From Nitrosotalea devaniterrae (lineage in GTDB: Archaea; Thermoproteota; Nitrososphaeria; Nitrososphaerales; Nitrosopumilaceae), in NCBI GenBank assembly GCA_900065925.1, contig LN890280.1, positions 62,001 through 126,000 of the forward strand: a DNA stretch of 64,000 bases, read 5' to 3'. Under the pieces are notes generated by a model. The model saw only the letters and a program-made list of their open reading frames with translations. It was not told the DNA's origin and ran no database searches. Made by a program: the position numbers and the translations under genes. Position 1 is the stretch's first letter. Each line of letters begins with the position of its first letter. Shown piece by piece: positions 49,675 through 58,477 of this stretch.

Positions 49675-51068
49675 TTTTTGCGTGTGATTGCAGAATATGC
49701 AGTCAGAAATAGTTCGGTTCTACCCTCAAGGCCTGCCTTGGCGTTTACTGCAGTAACTGTGATTATCTCACCCTGGGTAAACTGTTCTAGTAGTCTTGCC
49801 TGTGACCTCCAGCCCTTGAGCCATATCTGTCCAGTATCATCCTCGATGAACGTCTCAGATAACAATACTGTCTCTCCAGTCTTTGTCTGAATCTCGCGCT
49901 TTTCTGGAGTCTTTAGAATGATTGCCTCTATACAATAAAGTGTCTCTGCTGGTTTTACATCCTTTATCTTGGTTCTAATCTCTGATAAAGTTGGGATGTT
50001 CTGATCATTTGTTTTTCTTACAAAGGAATCGCCCTCTAGCATGATTGATTTTCCATACACCTTTGATGGCATGCATTCCATCACATCACCTAATGCAAGA
50101 TCCTTTGTTACATGTACAGTATCTGTAATGGATACAAGTTTCTTGTCCTGTGTCGTGCCAAGGATCAATGTATTTCCAGAATCACTTTTTGTCATCGATA
50201 AAATTCTGATTATGATTGGCTGTACCTCTGCTGCCCCTTCTATTTCTAATACGGTTCCTTCGTCACCGTGGAGCTCAAGTCCCATCTGACCTACCTTTGT
50301 CTTTACTCCAATCAGTCTGGTCTTTGCACCAGATGTTACAACCTTTGGTATTGTGCTCTCATCTTTATTCCACAATACGACTCGCACAATGTTTCCATCC
50401 TTTCCCTTGAGTCTTAGCTGGAGTGATTTTCCTGGCTCTCCCTTGAAGTTTGTAAATTCTGTTGTCCTGAGGTTTCCGTCTAAAATTCCTGTAACTACTA
50501 GATTCTGTTGGTTCTCTTTTACATTGCTTACATCATCTGTTATTGCATCAAGTGACGGTATGGTGCTTGTTGTTCCGTTTGGTTCGATATTGGAGCCCGA
50601 ACCGACATTGATTATTGGATTTCCCTTCATATCTGATTTTACATAGGCCTTGATTATCTTTACCAAATCGCCTGGTTTGAGGTTCTCAATTCCTGGCAAG
50701 TTTGCCTTTTCATCCCATAACTTTACCTGTGCTCGTGAGTCTCCGTCATATACTGTTAGTGTGCGCAACAGAAACTGAGAACCATCCTTACGTGAAAACT
50801 GCTTTACTGGATAAACATTCATCACTCTTGTTGCAAGTGTTATCTCCTTTGCACCTACATAGAGGTCTTTTAGTCCCATCTCTACCTTTAGAGGCTCACT
50901 TAAAGACACTCCAAGATCAGATGCTATCAGAAAGAGTGCACCCTGGTCTGTAAGATATCCTGCACCGATCTTTTCCTTCTTTCTTTGTATCATTTCATCA
51001 ATCTGTTCTTTTGTGAGATCGGGCTTTTGCTCTAGTAATTTACTCAGCAATGAATCAAATTCTGACAA
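49671..51068 (-). CDS. rpa: Replication protein A, single-stranded DNA-binding protein
   Basis: 465 residues, ATG start. An N-terminal helical segment (LLEQKPDLTKEQIDEMIQRK) is followed by at least three OB folds: about 65-165 (ITLATRVMNVYPVKQFSRKDG, RAQVKLWDEKANL), about 185-285 (NLVVTGILDGNLRTTEF, VRVVLWNKDES) and a C-terminal one (LYCIEAIILKTPEKREIQT, GQIWLKGWRSQARLLEQ). This is the layout of archaeal RPA41-type proteins. It coats single-stranded DNA in replication and repair. No zinc finger is visible. Convergent with lhr. Confidence 0.93.
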   Translation of the reverse strand: MSEFDSLLSKLLEQKPDLTKEQIDEMIQRKKEKIGAGYLTDQGALFLIASDLGVSLSEPLKVEMGLKDLYVGAKEITLATRVMNVYPVKQFSRKDGSQFLLRTLTVYDGDSRAQVKLWDEKANLPGIENLKPGDLVKIIKAYVKSDMKGNPIINVGSGSNIEPNGTTSTIPSLDAITDDVSNVKENQQNLVVTGILDGNLRTTEFTNFKGEPGKSLQLRLKGKDGNIVRVVLWNKDESTIPKVVTSGAKTRLIGVKTKVGQMGLELHGDEGTVLEIEGAAEVQPIIIRILSMTKSDSGNTLILGTTQDKKLVSITDTVHVTKDLALGDVMECMPSKVYGKSIMLEGDSFVRKTNDQNIPTLSEIRTKIKDVKPAETLYCIEAIILKTPEKREIQTKTGETVLLSETFIEDDTGQIWLKGWRSQARLLEQFTQGEIITVTAVNAKAGLEGRTELFLTAYSAITRKN

Positions 51069-51230
51069 CGGAGACCTGATGGAAAGTGTATGATATAAAA
51101 ATTGTTTTAATCAAGCGATCTTTTTCTGATTAGATAATTTTGGACAAAAACCGTGCATTTTTATTTTTTATTATTTTAAAAATTATACAATTTTGAAATT
51201 ATTTATCTACGATGAACGATACATCAAATT

Positions 51231-52160
51231 ATGAACAATACGCAGATCATCCTACTTGTAGCCATTGTGATATCTGCAATTAGTCTAGGATTTGCAATTT
51301 CAACCATGTCAATTTTACAAACTTCAATGCTAGATCAAAAAACTATAAACAATGACCAGTCACAGATGATAAAGACCCTTACCTCCCAATTAAATTCCAG
51401 TCAGCAAGTTATAGAAGGTCAGCGCAATGTCATTTCCCAACTTGATAATAACATAACATCCATCTCAAATGAGATAAAATCACTTGATAACAGGATATCC
51501 GTACTTGAGAGGTCAAACATAGTCGTCCCTCCACCTCCGCCTATCAATCCAGTCAAGTTTCAGCCTCTTACAATCAAAGATGAAAATGGGAATAACTGGA
51601 CATCACAGTATATCAAGGAAGGAAAATATTATCCAACTCTTGTTGGTGAGAGTTGCAACAATGACGGGATAGATTGCTACGTTCACATGTCAAAAACAAT
51701 GGCATACAACAAGTCTGCAATTGAAGTCGACACCATTGGCTCCACCGTACATTCCTACTGGTTCTTTGCATATTCTGATGCACGTGTGGTTCCACAAAAC
51801 GGATCTATAACCATATCAGGAAAGTTTTTGAAAAATGATCTTTTCAGCCCTGATATGGCATATCCCAGAAGTTTTGTTTCAGTATTTTTACTATCAGATG
51901 ATGCAGAAAAAATACTTGATGAACATATGATAGTTGCACACACTGATAAAAATGAAACATGGTATGATGGAAAGATAGCTTTCAATCTTACAGCAGGTCA
52001 GACATTTAGGATAGGTGTTGGCAGGACAGATAATTGGGATGCTGACTGGAAGCCTTATGCATCTTGGACTGGTATACAGATAGGCGGTATTTTGAAACCA
52101 TATGGATACGTTCCACCAAGTGAGCCAAAGGATAATTTTATCCCTTCAATAAACTCCTAG
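51231..52160 (+). CDS. Membrane-anchored exterior protein: signal anchor, coiled coil, Pro linker, beta domain
   Basis: 309 residues, ATG start. Residues 6-27 are a hydrophobic signal anchor (IILLVAIVISAISLGFAIS). Residues 30-95 form a coiled coil with heptad hydrophobics (SQMIKTLTSQLNSSQQVIEG, ISNEIKSLDNRISVLE). A PPPPPP linker (about 100-105) leads to a 200-residue beta-rich domain with one CNNDGIDC pair and several N-x-S/T sequons. The layout suggests an oligomeric stalk with an exterior head. I recognise no catalytic motif or known family. It stands alone after a 162-base AT-rich gap that shows no other gene. Confidence 0.65.
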   Translation: MNNTQIILLVAIVISAISLGFAISTMSILQTSMLDQKTINNDQSQMIKTLTSQLNSSQQVIEGQRNVISQLDNNITSISNEIKSLDNRISVLERSNIVVPPPPPINPVKFQPLTIKDENGNNWTSQYIKEGKYYPTLVGESCNNDGIDCYVHMSKTMAYNKSAIEVDTIGSTVHSYWFFAYSDARVVPQNGSITISGKFLKNDLFSPDMAYPRSFVSVFLLSDDAEKILDEHMIVAHTDKNETWYDGKIAFNLTAGQTFRIGVGRTDNWDADWKPYASWTGIQIGGILKPYGYVPPSEPKDNFIPSINS

Positions 52161-52340
52161 CTCACAGAACACATTTACACGAATCATGGAAATCGCAATT
52201 CTATTGTTCACAACATTGGATATAATTCCTGTAAAATTTACTACGTTATGATTTGTTCAAAGTATTCACAATCACTAGATGTGTCATACTTTTGTGACTG
52301 ATAAACTGATGAAAGACTCTTCAGATCAGATGCTTGATCA

Positions 52341-52541
52341 ATGGAAACCCACAAGAGATCAATATTGAAGACCATCATCTACAGGATAACTGTAAGCATA
52401 ATTCTTGCAATAATATCTTGGCATTTTACTGGTGATCTTACAAAGACATCTGCAATAACAATAATCTACAACATAGTAGTCATTATTTTCTATTACATAC
52501 ATGAGAGAATATGGATTAAAATAAAGTGGGGAAGGATATAA
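52341..52541 (+). CDS. DUF2061 small membrane protein
   Basis: 66 residues, ATG start. RSILKTIIYRITVSIILAIISWHFTGDLTKTSAITIIYNIVVIIFYYIHERIWIKIKWG: two hydrophobic helices separated by a polar turn, and the YYIHERIWIKIKWG end typical of DUF2061. The family occurs widely in bacteria and archaea, sometimes fused to sulfate-assimilation proteins; function unknown. The 180 bases before it contain only very short frames that I do not support. Confidence 0.85.
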   Translation: METHKRSILKTIIYRITVSIILAIISWHFTGDLTKTSAITIIYNIVVIIFYYIHERIWIKIKWGRI

Positions 52542-52609
52542 TCATAAATTCCATTTTTATGTCTAAATTCAAAGATTCAAGTTATGTAATACTAGATTGG
52601 TTTTTCTCT

Positions 52610-53341
52610 TCACATGTATGGATCAAAGAATTTGTTGGCTATTCCTACTGTGTGCTTACCAGAACCAATTTTGTATGTGATAAATCCGTTTCTGGTCCCA
52701 AAATCATGAAAAGATGCAGGATATTCCCCTGTAAAATTTCCATCATCATTTGGCAATAACTGATCATATGGAAAATATACTACAGATTGCAGGTCAAACA
52801 GGTTGTCCTGCGTACCATAAGCAAGATGTGATATCTCAACTTCGTACCTTATTTGATAAGGCACACTTTCTATTCTGTTATGCCATTCAAGCCCTGTAAA
52901 ATGTTTTGACATGGAAAAATCAAATGGATCTGCATCCACATCAAAGAAAAATGTATCAGTCTGACCTGAGATTTCATCTGTTAATCTGTATTCAATTCCA
53001 TGTTTTGCTGGTTTCATTATGATTTGCCTCAGATATGAGTGTCCTATCACTGGTTTTAGTTTGAATTCATATCTGTTTATGCCTGCAAATATCGCATGAA
53101 ATTTACCATCATCATTAAACGAACAGATGAGATTGAGTTCAACAGGTATATTCTGTTTGTTGAAGAGCTCAAGAAGATATAGCATCCATGACTTGTCAGG
53201 AATTTTATTTCCCAGATCTGATACTATCTTGATGACATCAGATATTGCTACAAACGGCGATACCTTGCCAGTATCTTTCTCATTTAGGCAATAATATCCT
53301 GACCAAAAATGCAATCTAGGCTCAATTTGTCCATAATGCAT
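52610..53341 (-). CDS. Hypothetical protein, no recognised family
   Basis: 243 residues, ATG start (MHYGQIEPRLHFWSGYYCL). No signal peptide or membrane helix, so cytoplasmic. Rich in aromatic residues and predicted beta structure, with paired motifs such as IEYRLTDEISGQTDTFFFDVDADPFDF and IRYEVEISHLAYGTQDNLFD suggesting a beta-sandwich. Only two cysteines. Coding evidence: long frame, clear start, normal codon use. No catalytic motif seen. It is flanked by DUF2061 and a secreted protein on the opposite strand, in an accessory-looking region. Confidence 0.6.
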   Translation of the reverse strand: MHYGQIEPRLHFWSGYYCLNEKDTGKVSPFVAISDVIKIVSDLGNKIPDKSWMLYLLELFNKQNIPVELNLICSFNDDGKFHAIFAGINRYEFKLKPVIGHSYLRQIIMKPAKHGIEYRLTDEISGQTDTFFFDVDADPFDFSMSKHFTGLEWHNRIESVPYQIRYEVEISHLAYGTQDNLFDLQSVVYFPYDQLLPNDDGNFTGEYPASFHDFGTRNGFITYKIGSGKHTVGIANKFFDPYM

Positions 53342-53488
53342 TTAGAGATTTCTGACAAATTACAATAATTTGAGTTATGTAAGACTTGGTACAAAACTCT
53401 TTCTTAATTTTATATGGTCTTAAAATTTAGTCATGTACCTGTATCTATTTATGACGTATAAGAATATTATAAAATTAGAGAAAATTTT

Positions 53489-54373
53489 GTGAATCAAAGA
53501 TTATTTCTAACAATATTAGTTCTTTTCTGTTTTATCATATCATACATATCAATAGCTCACATTCCTATAGGTAATGCGATCACATCAGGAAAGTATGATG
53601 TTCCAAGCAAGTCAAGTGATAGTTTAGACATTGTATTAAAAACTGAGAAGGGAGAAGAAAAGTTATCCATTCCAGTAGGTAAGATGTTATTTAATGTAAT
53701 ACCTCACTATGATCAAAATGGATCTTTTAGATCATTTACAATGAAATTAAAACCAGAACTTGATCAATTGTACCAAGAGATTGGATATAAAAGCAGATCA
53801 GAAAAAACAGTGTACATATATCCTGTTTTTACTCAAGCTGCATACGATGTCAGGGGTTTTTATGATTATTATAACAAGAAATGTGATACATCATGTCTTA
53901 CAGTATCAATACCAAAGAAGATTAGTGGGTCATATTCTTCCAGTATTACAGCAGCTTTTGCCCTTACACTGTTAAATTATTCATCAATCAACGACATCGA
54001 TGTAGACAAGAATCCTGACATGCTAAAAAAATATGATAAGGTAATTGTTTTACATAATGAATATGTGACGCAGAGGGAATTTGATGCTATAACACATCAT
54101 CCAAATGTTGTCTATCTATTTCCAAATGCACTTTATGCCAAAGTCAATACGGACTACAAAAAATCTACCATTACATTAGCTAAAGGTCATGGATACCCCG
54201 ATAAAAATACTAGGAATGGTTTTGGGTGGAAAAATGATAATTCAAAATACGAATATGACTTTAAGTGTGATAACTGGAAATTTTATCCAGTAAATAATGG
54301 TAAGATGCTTAATTGTTATTCAAATTACAGAGTATTGTATGACAAGTCTTTGTTGCAAGCAATAAAGAACTAA
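53489..54373 (+). CDS. Secreted protein of unknown function
   Basis: 294 residues, GTG start. Signal peptide about 1-31 (RLFLTILVLFCFIISYISIAHI). The mature part has a YPVFTQAAYD-to-YYNKKCDTSCLTVSIP segment, a central alpha-beta portion with KKYDKVIVLHNEYVTQREFDAITHHPNVVYLFPNALYAKV, and a C-terminal region with two cysteines. The central block has the look of a Rossmann- or amidotransferase-like fold, but without identifiable catalytic residues. I cannot name a function. Preceded by a 147-base AT-rich gap. Confidence 0.65.
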   Translation: MNQRLFLTILVLFCFIISYISIAHIPIGNAITSGKYDVPSKSSDSLDIVLKTEKGEEKLSIPVGKMLFNVIPHYDQNGSFRSFTMKLKPELDQLYQEIGYKSRSEKTVYIYPVFTQAAYDVRGFYDYYNKKCDTSCLTVSIPKKISGSYSSSITAAFALTLLNYSSINDIDVDKNPDMLKKYDKVIVLHNEYVTQREFDAITHHPNVVYLFPNALYAKVNTDYKKSTITLAKGHGYPDKNTRNGFGWKNDNSKYEYDFKCDNWKFYPVNNGKMLNCYSNYRVLYDKSLLQAIKN

Positions 54374-54499
54374 ATTTACTTTCTAGATCTCTCAACCAAA
54401 AGATTTGAATCCTGTAAGATTCAAATTCTCACAAGTCTGAATCCTCGTAATTCACAAATACTAAACCCTGATAGCTATGGTATTTCATTACACAAATTA

Positions 54500-55453
54500 G
54501 TGGGGAGAAAAGAATCCATACTGTTGTATAGTATAGAGATAAATTCACTTTCAAAATCTTATGGTGATTTTATTGCAGTAGATGGCATTGACCTTAAGGT
54601 AGAAAAGGGAAAGATTTTTGGATTTCTAGGACCAAATGGTGCAGGCAAGACTACCACTATGAAGATGCTCACTACGTTGATTCCTCCAAGCGGCGGAAAA
54701 ATGAACATTTTGGGAATTGATGGTATAAAATCTCCACTTGAAATACGAAAAAAGATTGGTGTTGTACTGCAACAACCAAGCTATGAGCCTACATTAAGTG
54801 TTGAAAAATCCCTTGAAAAATATGGTATGATGTGGAATGTTGAGAAAAAGATCCGAAAGAATAGAGTGGAAGAACTTCTTATTTCATTTGACCTTGCAGA
54901 TATTAGGAAAAAGAAAAATGATGACCTATCAATAGGCCAACGGCGAAGGGTGCAGGTTGCACGTGAATTCATGCATGACATGGAGTTGTTGTTTTTAGAC
55001 GAGCCGACAGTTGGCCTTGATCCATCTGCAAGACGGGGACTACTTGATTTTATCAAAGGAAAGGTAAAGGATGGGCTTACGATATTTTTTACTACGCATA
55101 TCTTGGAGGAAGCTGAATATCTCTGTGATGATATTGCAATAATCAACAAGGGAAAAATAATTGCAGTTGATACTCCTGCGGATTTGAAAAACAAGTTTGG
55201 AAGGGAAAAAACCATCAAGATTCATGTCTCAGAACAAAAAGACATGTCATCTCTGTTGTCTGGCATACCTGACTGTACTGTAGAGCATGATTCTGGTACT
55301 GTGCTTACTGTTCGTTCTAGCCAGTCAGAGCAAGTATTGCAGGAGATATTGAAGATTCTTGCATCAAACCATGTTCCAGTAGAGGACCTAAGTGTAGTAC
55401 CTACTAGCTTGGAGGAGATATTTCTTTCAGTGGTGAAAAACTCTAATGCATGA
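54500..55453 (+). CDS. ABC transporter ATP-binding protein, ABC-2 exporter type
   Basis: 317 residues with GTG start, or about 309 from a TTG just downstream. Walker A GPNGAGKTTTMKML (about residues 48-61), signature DLSIGQRRRVQVARE (LSxGQ), Walker B LLFLDEPTVGLDP, and the H-loop FFTTHILEEAEYL. The C-terminal 90 residues match the DrrA/NatA-type regulatory extension. Its stop overlaps the permease start by eight bases. It powers export or extrusion of an unknown substrate across the membrane. Confidence 0.95.
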   Translation: MGRKESILLYSIEINSLSKSYGDFIAVDGIDLKVEKGKIFGFLGPNGAGKTTTMKMLTTLIPPSGGKMNILGIDGIKSPLEIRKKIGVVLQQPSYEPTLSVEKSLEKYGMMWNVEKKIRKNRVEELLISFDLADIRKKKNDDLSIGQRRRVQVAREFMHDMELLFLDEPTVGLDPSARRGLLDFIKGKVKDGLTIFFTTHILEEAEYLCDDIAIINKGKIIAVDTPADLKNKFGREKTIKIHVSEQKDMSSLLSGIPDCTVEHDSGTVLTVRSSQSEQVLQEILKILASNHVPVEDLSVVPTSLEEIFLSVVKNSNA

Positions 55454-56207
55454 AATAATCCGTCTTGTAAATCGTAATCTTACGATATCACTTAACATGG
55501 GATTTGTCATATGGCAGATTATCTTTCCTTTAATCTACATCTTTGTTGCAGGCTTTGCATATACTGCGCTAATACATCAGGTGCCCTTTGGAAACAAGAC
55601 ACTTGACTATCCAGCCTTTATTGCAACTGGGATGATTGGATTCAATATCATGAACAGCACACTGATCTCTGGAATAATAATCTGGAACGACAGAAGACAT
55701 GGCATGTTTGAGCAGATTCTTGTCGGACCATTTACTCGTGCACAATATATTTTGTCAAATGTTTATACCATTGGAATAATCGGTCTTGTCAGTGCAGCAA
55801 TGATTACTGCAGTAGGTTATCCTCTGTTTTTCAAGCAGGTAGAGTTTAATGTATTGACTATACCTCTCGTTGTCTTTGCATCAATTACAGGTTCCATATT
55901 GTTTGGTTCCATTGCATCAATCATTTCAACTAGACTCAAGTCAAGCGAGGGGTTCAATGTTGTAATAAATACGGTATTTCTGTTCTTTGCATTTGTCAGT
56001 ACTGCATTTTATCCTGCACAGGGAGCACCGCCAATTTTATCTACCGCATTTTATTTCAACCCATTAACATATCTTGTAGATGTAGTTCGCGCTGGAATAT
56101 TTGGATACTTTAATGGATTGGTAGCAACAGAGATGACAGTCCTGGGGATTGGTGCTACTGTACTGTTCCTTGTTGCAACTAAACTATTGTCAAAACTAGA
56201 ACTGTAA
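55446..56207 (+). CDS. ABC-2 family transporter permease
   Basis: 253 residues, ATG start in overlap with the ATPase gene. Six predicted transmembrane helices. The ABC-2 signature region appears as the TGMIGFNIMNSTLISGIIIWNDRRHGMFEQILVGP block and the C-terminal AFVSTAFYPAQGAPP...NPLTYLVDVVRAGIFG. The pair resembles daunorubicin- or polysaccharide-export ABC-2 systems; no substrate can be deduced. Confidence 0.93.
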   Translation: MHEIIRLVNRNLTISLNMGFVIWQIIFPLIYIFVAGFAYTALIHQVPFGNKTLDYPAFIATGMIGFNIMNSTLISGIIIWNDRRHGMFEQILVGPFTRAQYILSNVYTIGIIGLVSAAMITAVGYPLFFKQVEFNVLTIPLVVFASITGSILFGSIASIISTRLKSSEGFNVVINTVFLFFAFVSTAFYPAQGAPPILSTAFYFNPLTYLVDVVRAGIFGYFNGLVATEMTVLGIGATVLFLVATKLLSKLEL

Positions 56208-56246
56208 AATTTACTTTAAATTGGACTATGACGTATTGATACCACC

Positions 56247-56489
56247 ATGCAGGTAAAACAACGCAGCAGTTTCTGGTTTTTGTTGCCTATTGTGTTTAAT
56301 GTCATTGGAGGAATAATTGCATTTTTTGTCATACGAGAGGATGACCCAAAAAAGGCCAGAAACTGTCTGTACCTTGGAATAATACTTGCCGCAATACCCA
56401 TTCTATTGATTGTTGTTCCAATTTTGATTGGGATCACACTATTCCCACATATTGGCCCATCTGTTGCATCCAACACCCACTATGTGTAA
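56247..56489 (+). CDS. Small membrane protein with two helices
   Basis: 80 residues, ATG start. Two hydrophobic segments (FWFLLPIVFNVIGGIIAFFVI and YLGIILAAIPILLIVVPILIGITLF) flank a short cytoplasmic-looking loop REDDPKKARNC. Good start and strong hydrophobic pattern support a real gene. No family recognised. It ends four bases before the 3' end of the tRNA-Gln gene on the other strand. Confidence 0.6.
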   Translation: MQVKQRSSFWFLLPIVFNVIGGIIAFFVIREDDPKKARNCLYLGIILAAIPILLIVVPILIGITLFPHIGPSVASNTHYV

Positions 56490-56493
56490 GTTA

Positions 56494-56566
56494 TAGCCCG
56501 GCCCAGATTCGAACTGGGGTCAAGGGCTCCAAAGGCCCCTATGCTTGACCGCTACACTACCGGGCT
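56494..56566 (-). tRNA. tRNA-Gln (anticodon TTG)
   Basis: The minus strand folds to a 73-nt cloverleaf including discriminator A. Acceptor stem AGCCCGG/CCGGGCT pairs fully; D arm GTGT/GCAT; anticodon stem GGGGC/GCCCT with loop CTTTGGA giving anticodon TTG; T arm CCCAG-TTCGAAT-CTGGG. CCA is not encoded. No intron seen. Confidence 0.95.
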
Positions 56567-56590
56567 TCTTTGGAACCTTCATCTGTATTC

Positions 56591-56599
56591 CTTTATAAT
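56591..56599 (-). promoter_or_regulatory. Putative TATA box for tRNA-Gln
   Basis: The minus strand reads ATTATAAAG 25-33 bases upstream of the tRNA 5' end, fitting an archaeal TATA element. Confidence 0.55.
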
Positions 56600-56651
56600 G
56601 TTACTTTAGTATCTTAGATAACCTGTGAGCCTTTATTAGTGATAAATTTTA

Positions 56652-57116
56652 ATGAAGAATAAAATGCGTCTCCTGGTTTTTCTGATGGTACTTGTCTCTA
56701 TCTGTGCTTTATCATCAGCAAACTCTTATGCTGATTCTATCGCATCAACACTTGAATCTAAAAAGATCTACGTCTTTGTTCAGGTACTAGTACGAAATTC
56801 TGATGATCAACTCATTGCATATCAAGAGACTAGCAAAATAACAATATTTGACTTGGCAAAACTAAACCAACTTTTGGACCAGAGTTCTGGAAAAATTGAT
56901 AAAAGTATCATTACACTGGATGGGAAAAAATACGATTTGATAAAAGGAACAAGTGTAATATCTCCATCCTCTTCTACAGTTGTTTCCAAAAATATAATTG
57001 CAAATAATCTGGAGGGTTCATCTCAAATATTGGTTGAAGCAGATCACGATGGATATCCGATAATACCTGGTGATAAGGTGACTGCTATATGGACAATAAT
57101 CCGTCCTGCTTCCTAG
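56652..57116 (+). CDS. Secreted protein of unknown function
   Basis: 154 residues, ATG start. Signal peptide about 1-27 (MRLLVFLMVLVSICALSSANSYA). The mature part is small and beta-rich, with KKIYVFVQVLVRNSDDQLIAYQE, DGKKYDLIKGTSVIS and PGDKVTAIWTIIRP. No cysteines or anchor. The opening pattern resembles other exported proteins in the window (for example VVYGPDGNIKAYRQT at 19145), hinting at a shared exported module. Overlaps the convergent glycosyltransferase gene by 32 bases. Confidence 0.65.
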   Translation: MKNKMRLLVFLMVLVSICALSSANSYADSIASTLESKKIYVFVQVLVRNSDDQLIAYQETSKITIFDLAKLNQLLDQSSGKIDKSIITLDGKKYDLIKGTSVISPSSSTVVSKNIIANNLEGSSQILVEADHDGYPIIPGDKVTAIWTIIRPAS

Positions 57117-58362
57117 TCTTTTTTGATAATAATACTCCTGTACCTATTGCAAAAAAGACAGCAAGTGAAACAAATCTATATGGTTGGTTTGTCTGTGTAG
57201 TAAAACCGATTAGAAATGGAGCTGCAATTAATATGCTTAGTATGAATATCTGGATTGAATCTGCATGCAGTATTCCTTTTCTTGAGGCAATAAATAACAT
57301 AACCGTAAGAGGAAGCAAGAACAAAAGTATTAGATAATCAAATCTCATTTGAATTGCTATAGCTGTAAAGCCCTTCCAGAAATCCGTGGTATCAAAACCA
57401 AGTGAAGTTCCAGCATAGTTTGTTTGTAATGCTACAGCTATTATAACTAGCAACAACACTATTGCCCCATAGCATACAAGATGATATATCATGGATTTCC
57501 TTGGAACGCCCGATCTTGCTATGAAAAATATGCTCATGGGCAAAAACAAGATAGTAAGAGCTTTGCTAAATATGGATGCAATGAATGATGCTGGCGAGCC
57601 AGGCCATTTTTTATAGATTAAGTACAAAGAGAAAAGATATAACAAAATCCAAAAACTATCATATGTTGCAGAACTATCATAAGTCAAAAATACATTACTT
57701 TGTAGTAAAAGTACGGCGGAGATAATTCCTGCAAATCTATTTTCTGTTATCTTTACTGTAAAAAAATATGTCAATGCAAGAAGCGCTATGCTTGATACTA
57801 GTGGAATTACCCTAATATTGTCAAATACATTTTGAGAAACAGACAGCAGAAGAAATCTCACATGCGGCTCAAAACTCTTTGCAAAATCAGATACTGTCCA
57901 ACTGTGTATTCTGTCCTTGACATCCTTGTAATCATCCCATGTCTCTTCTGTACCTATTTGGCTTGCCATTACACCTGAAAATATTACGAGAATGGTTGCA
58001 AGTACTATCAAGGCTTGTTTTTGTGAAAGATCAAAATTTGATATCTTCTTGAAAAAATCTCTTCCCATTGATCTCTTGTAATATGAAATACCAATCAAGA
58101 GTATGATCACATTTACTATGATAAGAGGTGCTGCAAGCAATCCTGTCTGAAACGGATCTATAACATCTGGTTTGTATATCTCGTCTTGGAAAGGGCTTGT
58201 TGTTCTGGCAACAAGTGCAGGAAAGACAACTGAAACTAAACTGATGAATACTATGACTAGAGTGGGAAGAAATACTGCCCATGATACAATATTGTCCCTT
58301 TTTGACAATGTGTACTTTGACTCTTTTGGTTCTTGTGGAGGCTGTTTTGTTTTTTTGACCAA
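57085..58362 (-). CDS. GT-C family membrane glycosyltransferase-like protein
   Basis: 425 residues, TTG start. About ten transmembrane helices. The first exterior loop contains EETWDDYKDVKDRIHSW, with an acidic motif reminiscent of the catalytic loop in PMT/ArnT (GT39/GT83) enzymes, and further loops show YDSSATYDSFW and IYKKWPGSP. Likely transfers sugar from a lipid-phosphate donor; substrate unknown. The exact GT family is uncertain because the acidic loop is not a perfect match. Divergent from orc1/cdc6 across 115 bases. Confidence 0.7.
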   Translation of the reverse strand: MVKKTKQPPQEPKESKYTLSKRDNIVSWAVFLPTLVIVFISLVSVVFPALVARTTSPFQDEIYKPDVIDPFQTGLLAAPLIIVNVIILLIGISYYKRSMGRDFFKKISNFDLSQKQALIVLATILVIFSGVMASQIGTEETWDDYKDVKDRIHSWTVSDFAKSFEPHVRFLLLSVSQNVFDNIRVIPLVSSIALLALTYFFTVKITENRFAGIISAVLLLQSNVFLTYDSSATYDSFWILLYLFSLYLIYKKWPGSPASFIASIFSKALTILFLPMSIFFIARSGVPRKSMIYHLVCYGAIVLLLVIIAVALQTNYAGTSLGFDTTDFWKGFTAIAIQMRFDYLILLFLLPLTVMLFIASRKGILHADSIQIFILSILIAAPFLIGFTTQTNQPYRFVSLAVFFAIGTGVLLSKKTRKQDGLLSI

Positions 58363-58438
58363 ACTATTTTTTCTTAAAATAGCGATGCTTAAAACTTGAT
58401 TGAAACTTTTTATCCTACCTGATATTATTATTATATGT

Positions 58439-58452
58439 GTTTCTAGTGGAAG
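58439..58452 (-). promoter_or_regulatory. Origin-recognition-box-like sequence upstream of orc1/cdc6
   Basis: The minus strand reads CTTCCACTAGAAAC. It resembles the core of archaeal origin recognition boxes (TCCANTGGAAAC) with one mismatch. It lies 26 bases before the Orc1/Cdc6 start, where archaeal origins often are. Only one clear copy is seen in the 115-base gap, which is short for an origin, so it may instead serve autoregulation or be coincidental. Confidence 0.35.
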
Positions 58453-58477
58453 ATTTAATTGGGATTAACTAGGAAAT

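Noticed and set aside
52161-52340. Short frames (21 and 30 codons) before DUF2061
   Set aside because: They lack recognisable features and good starts; nothing supports them as genes.
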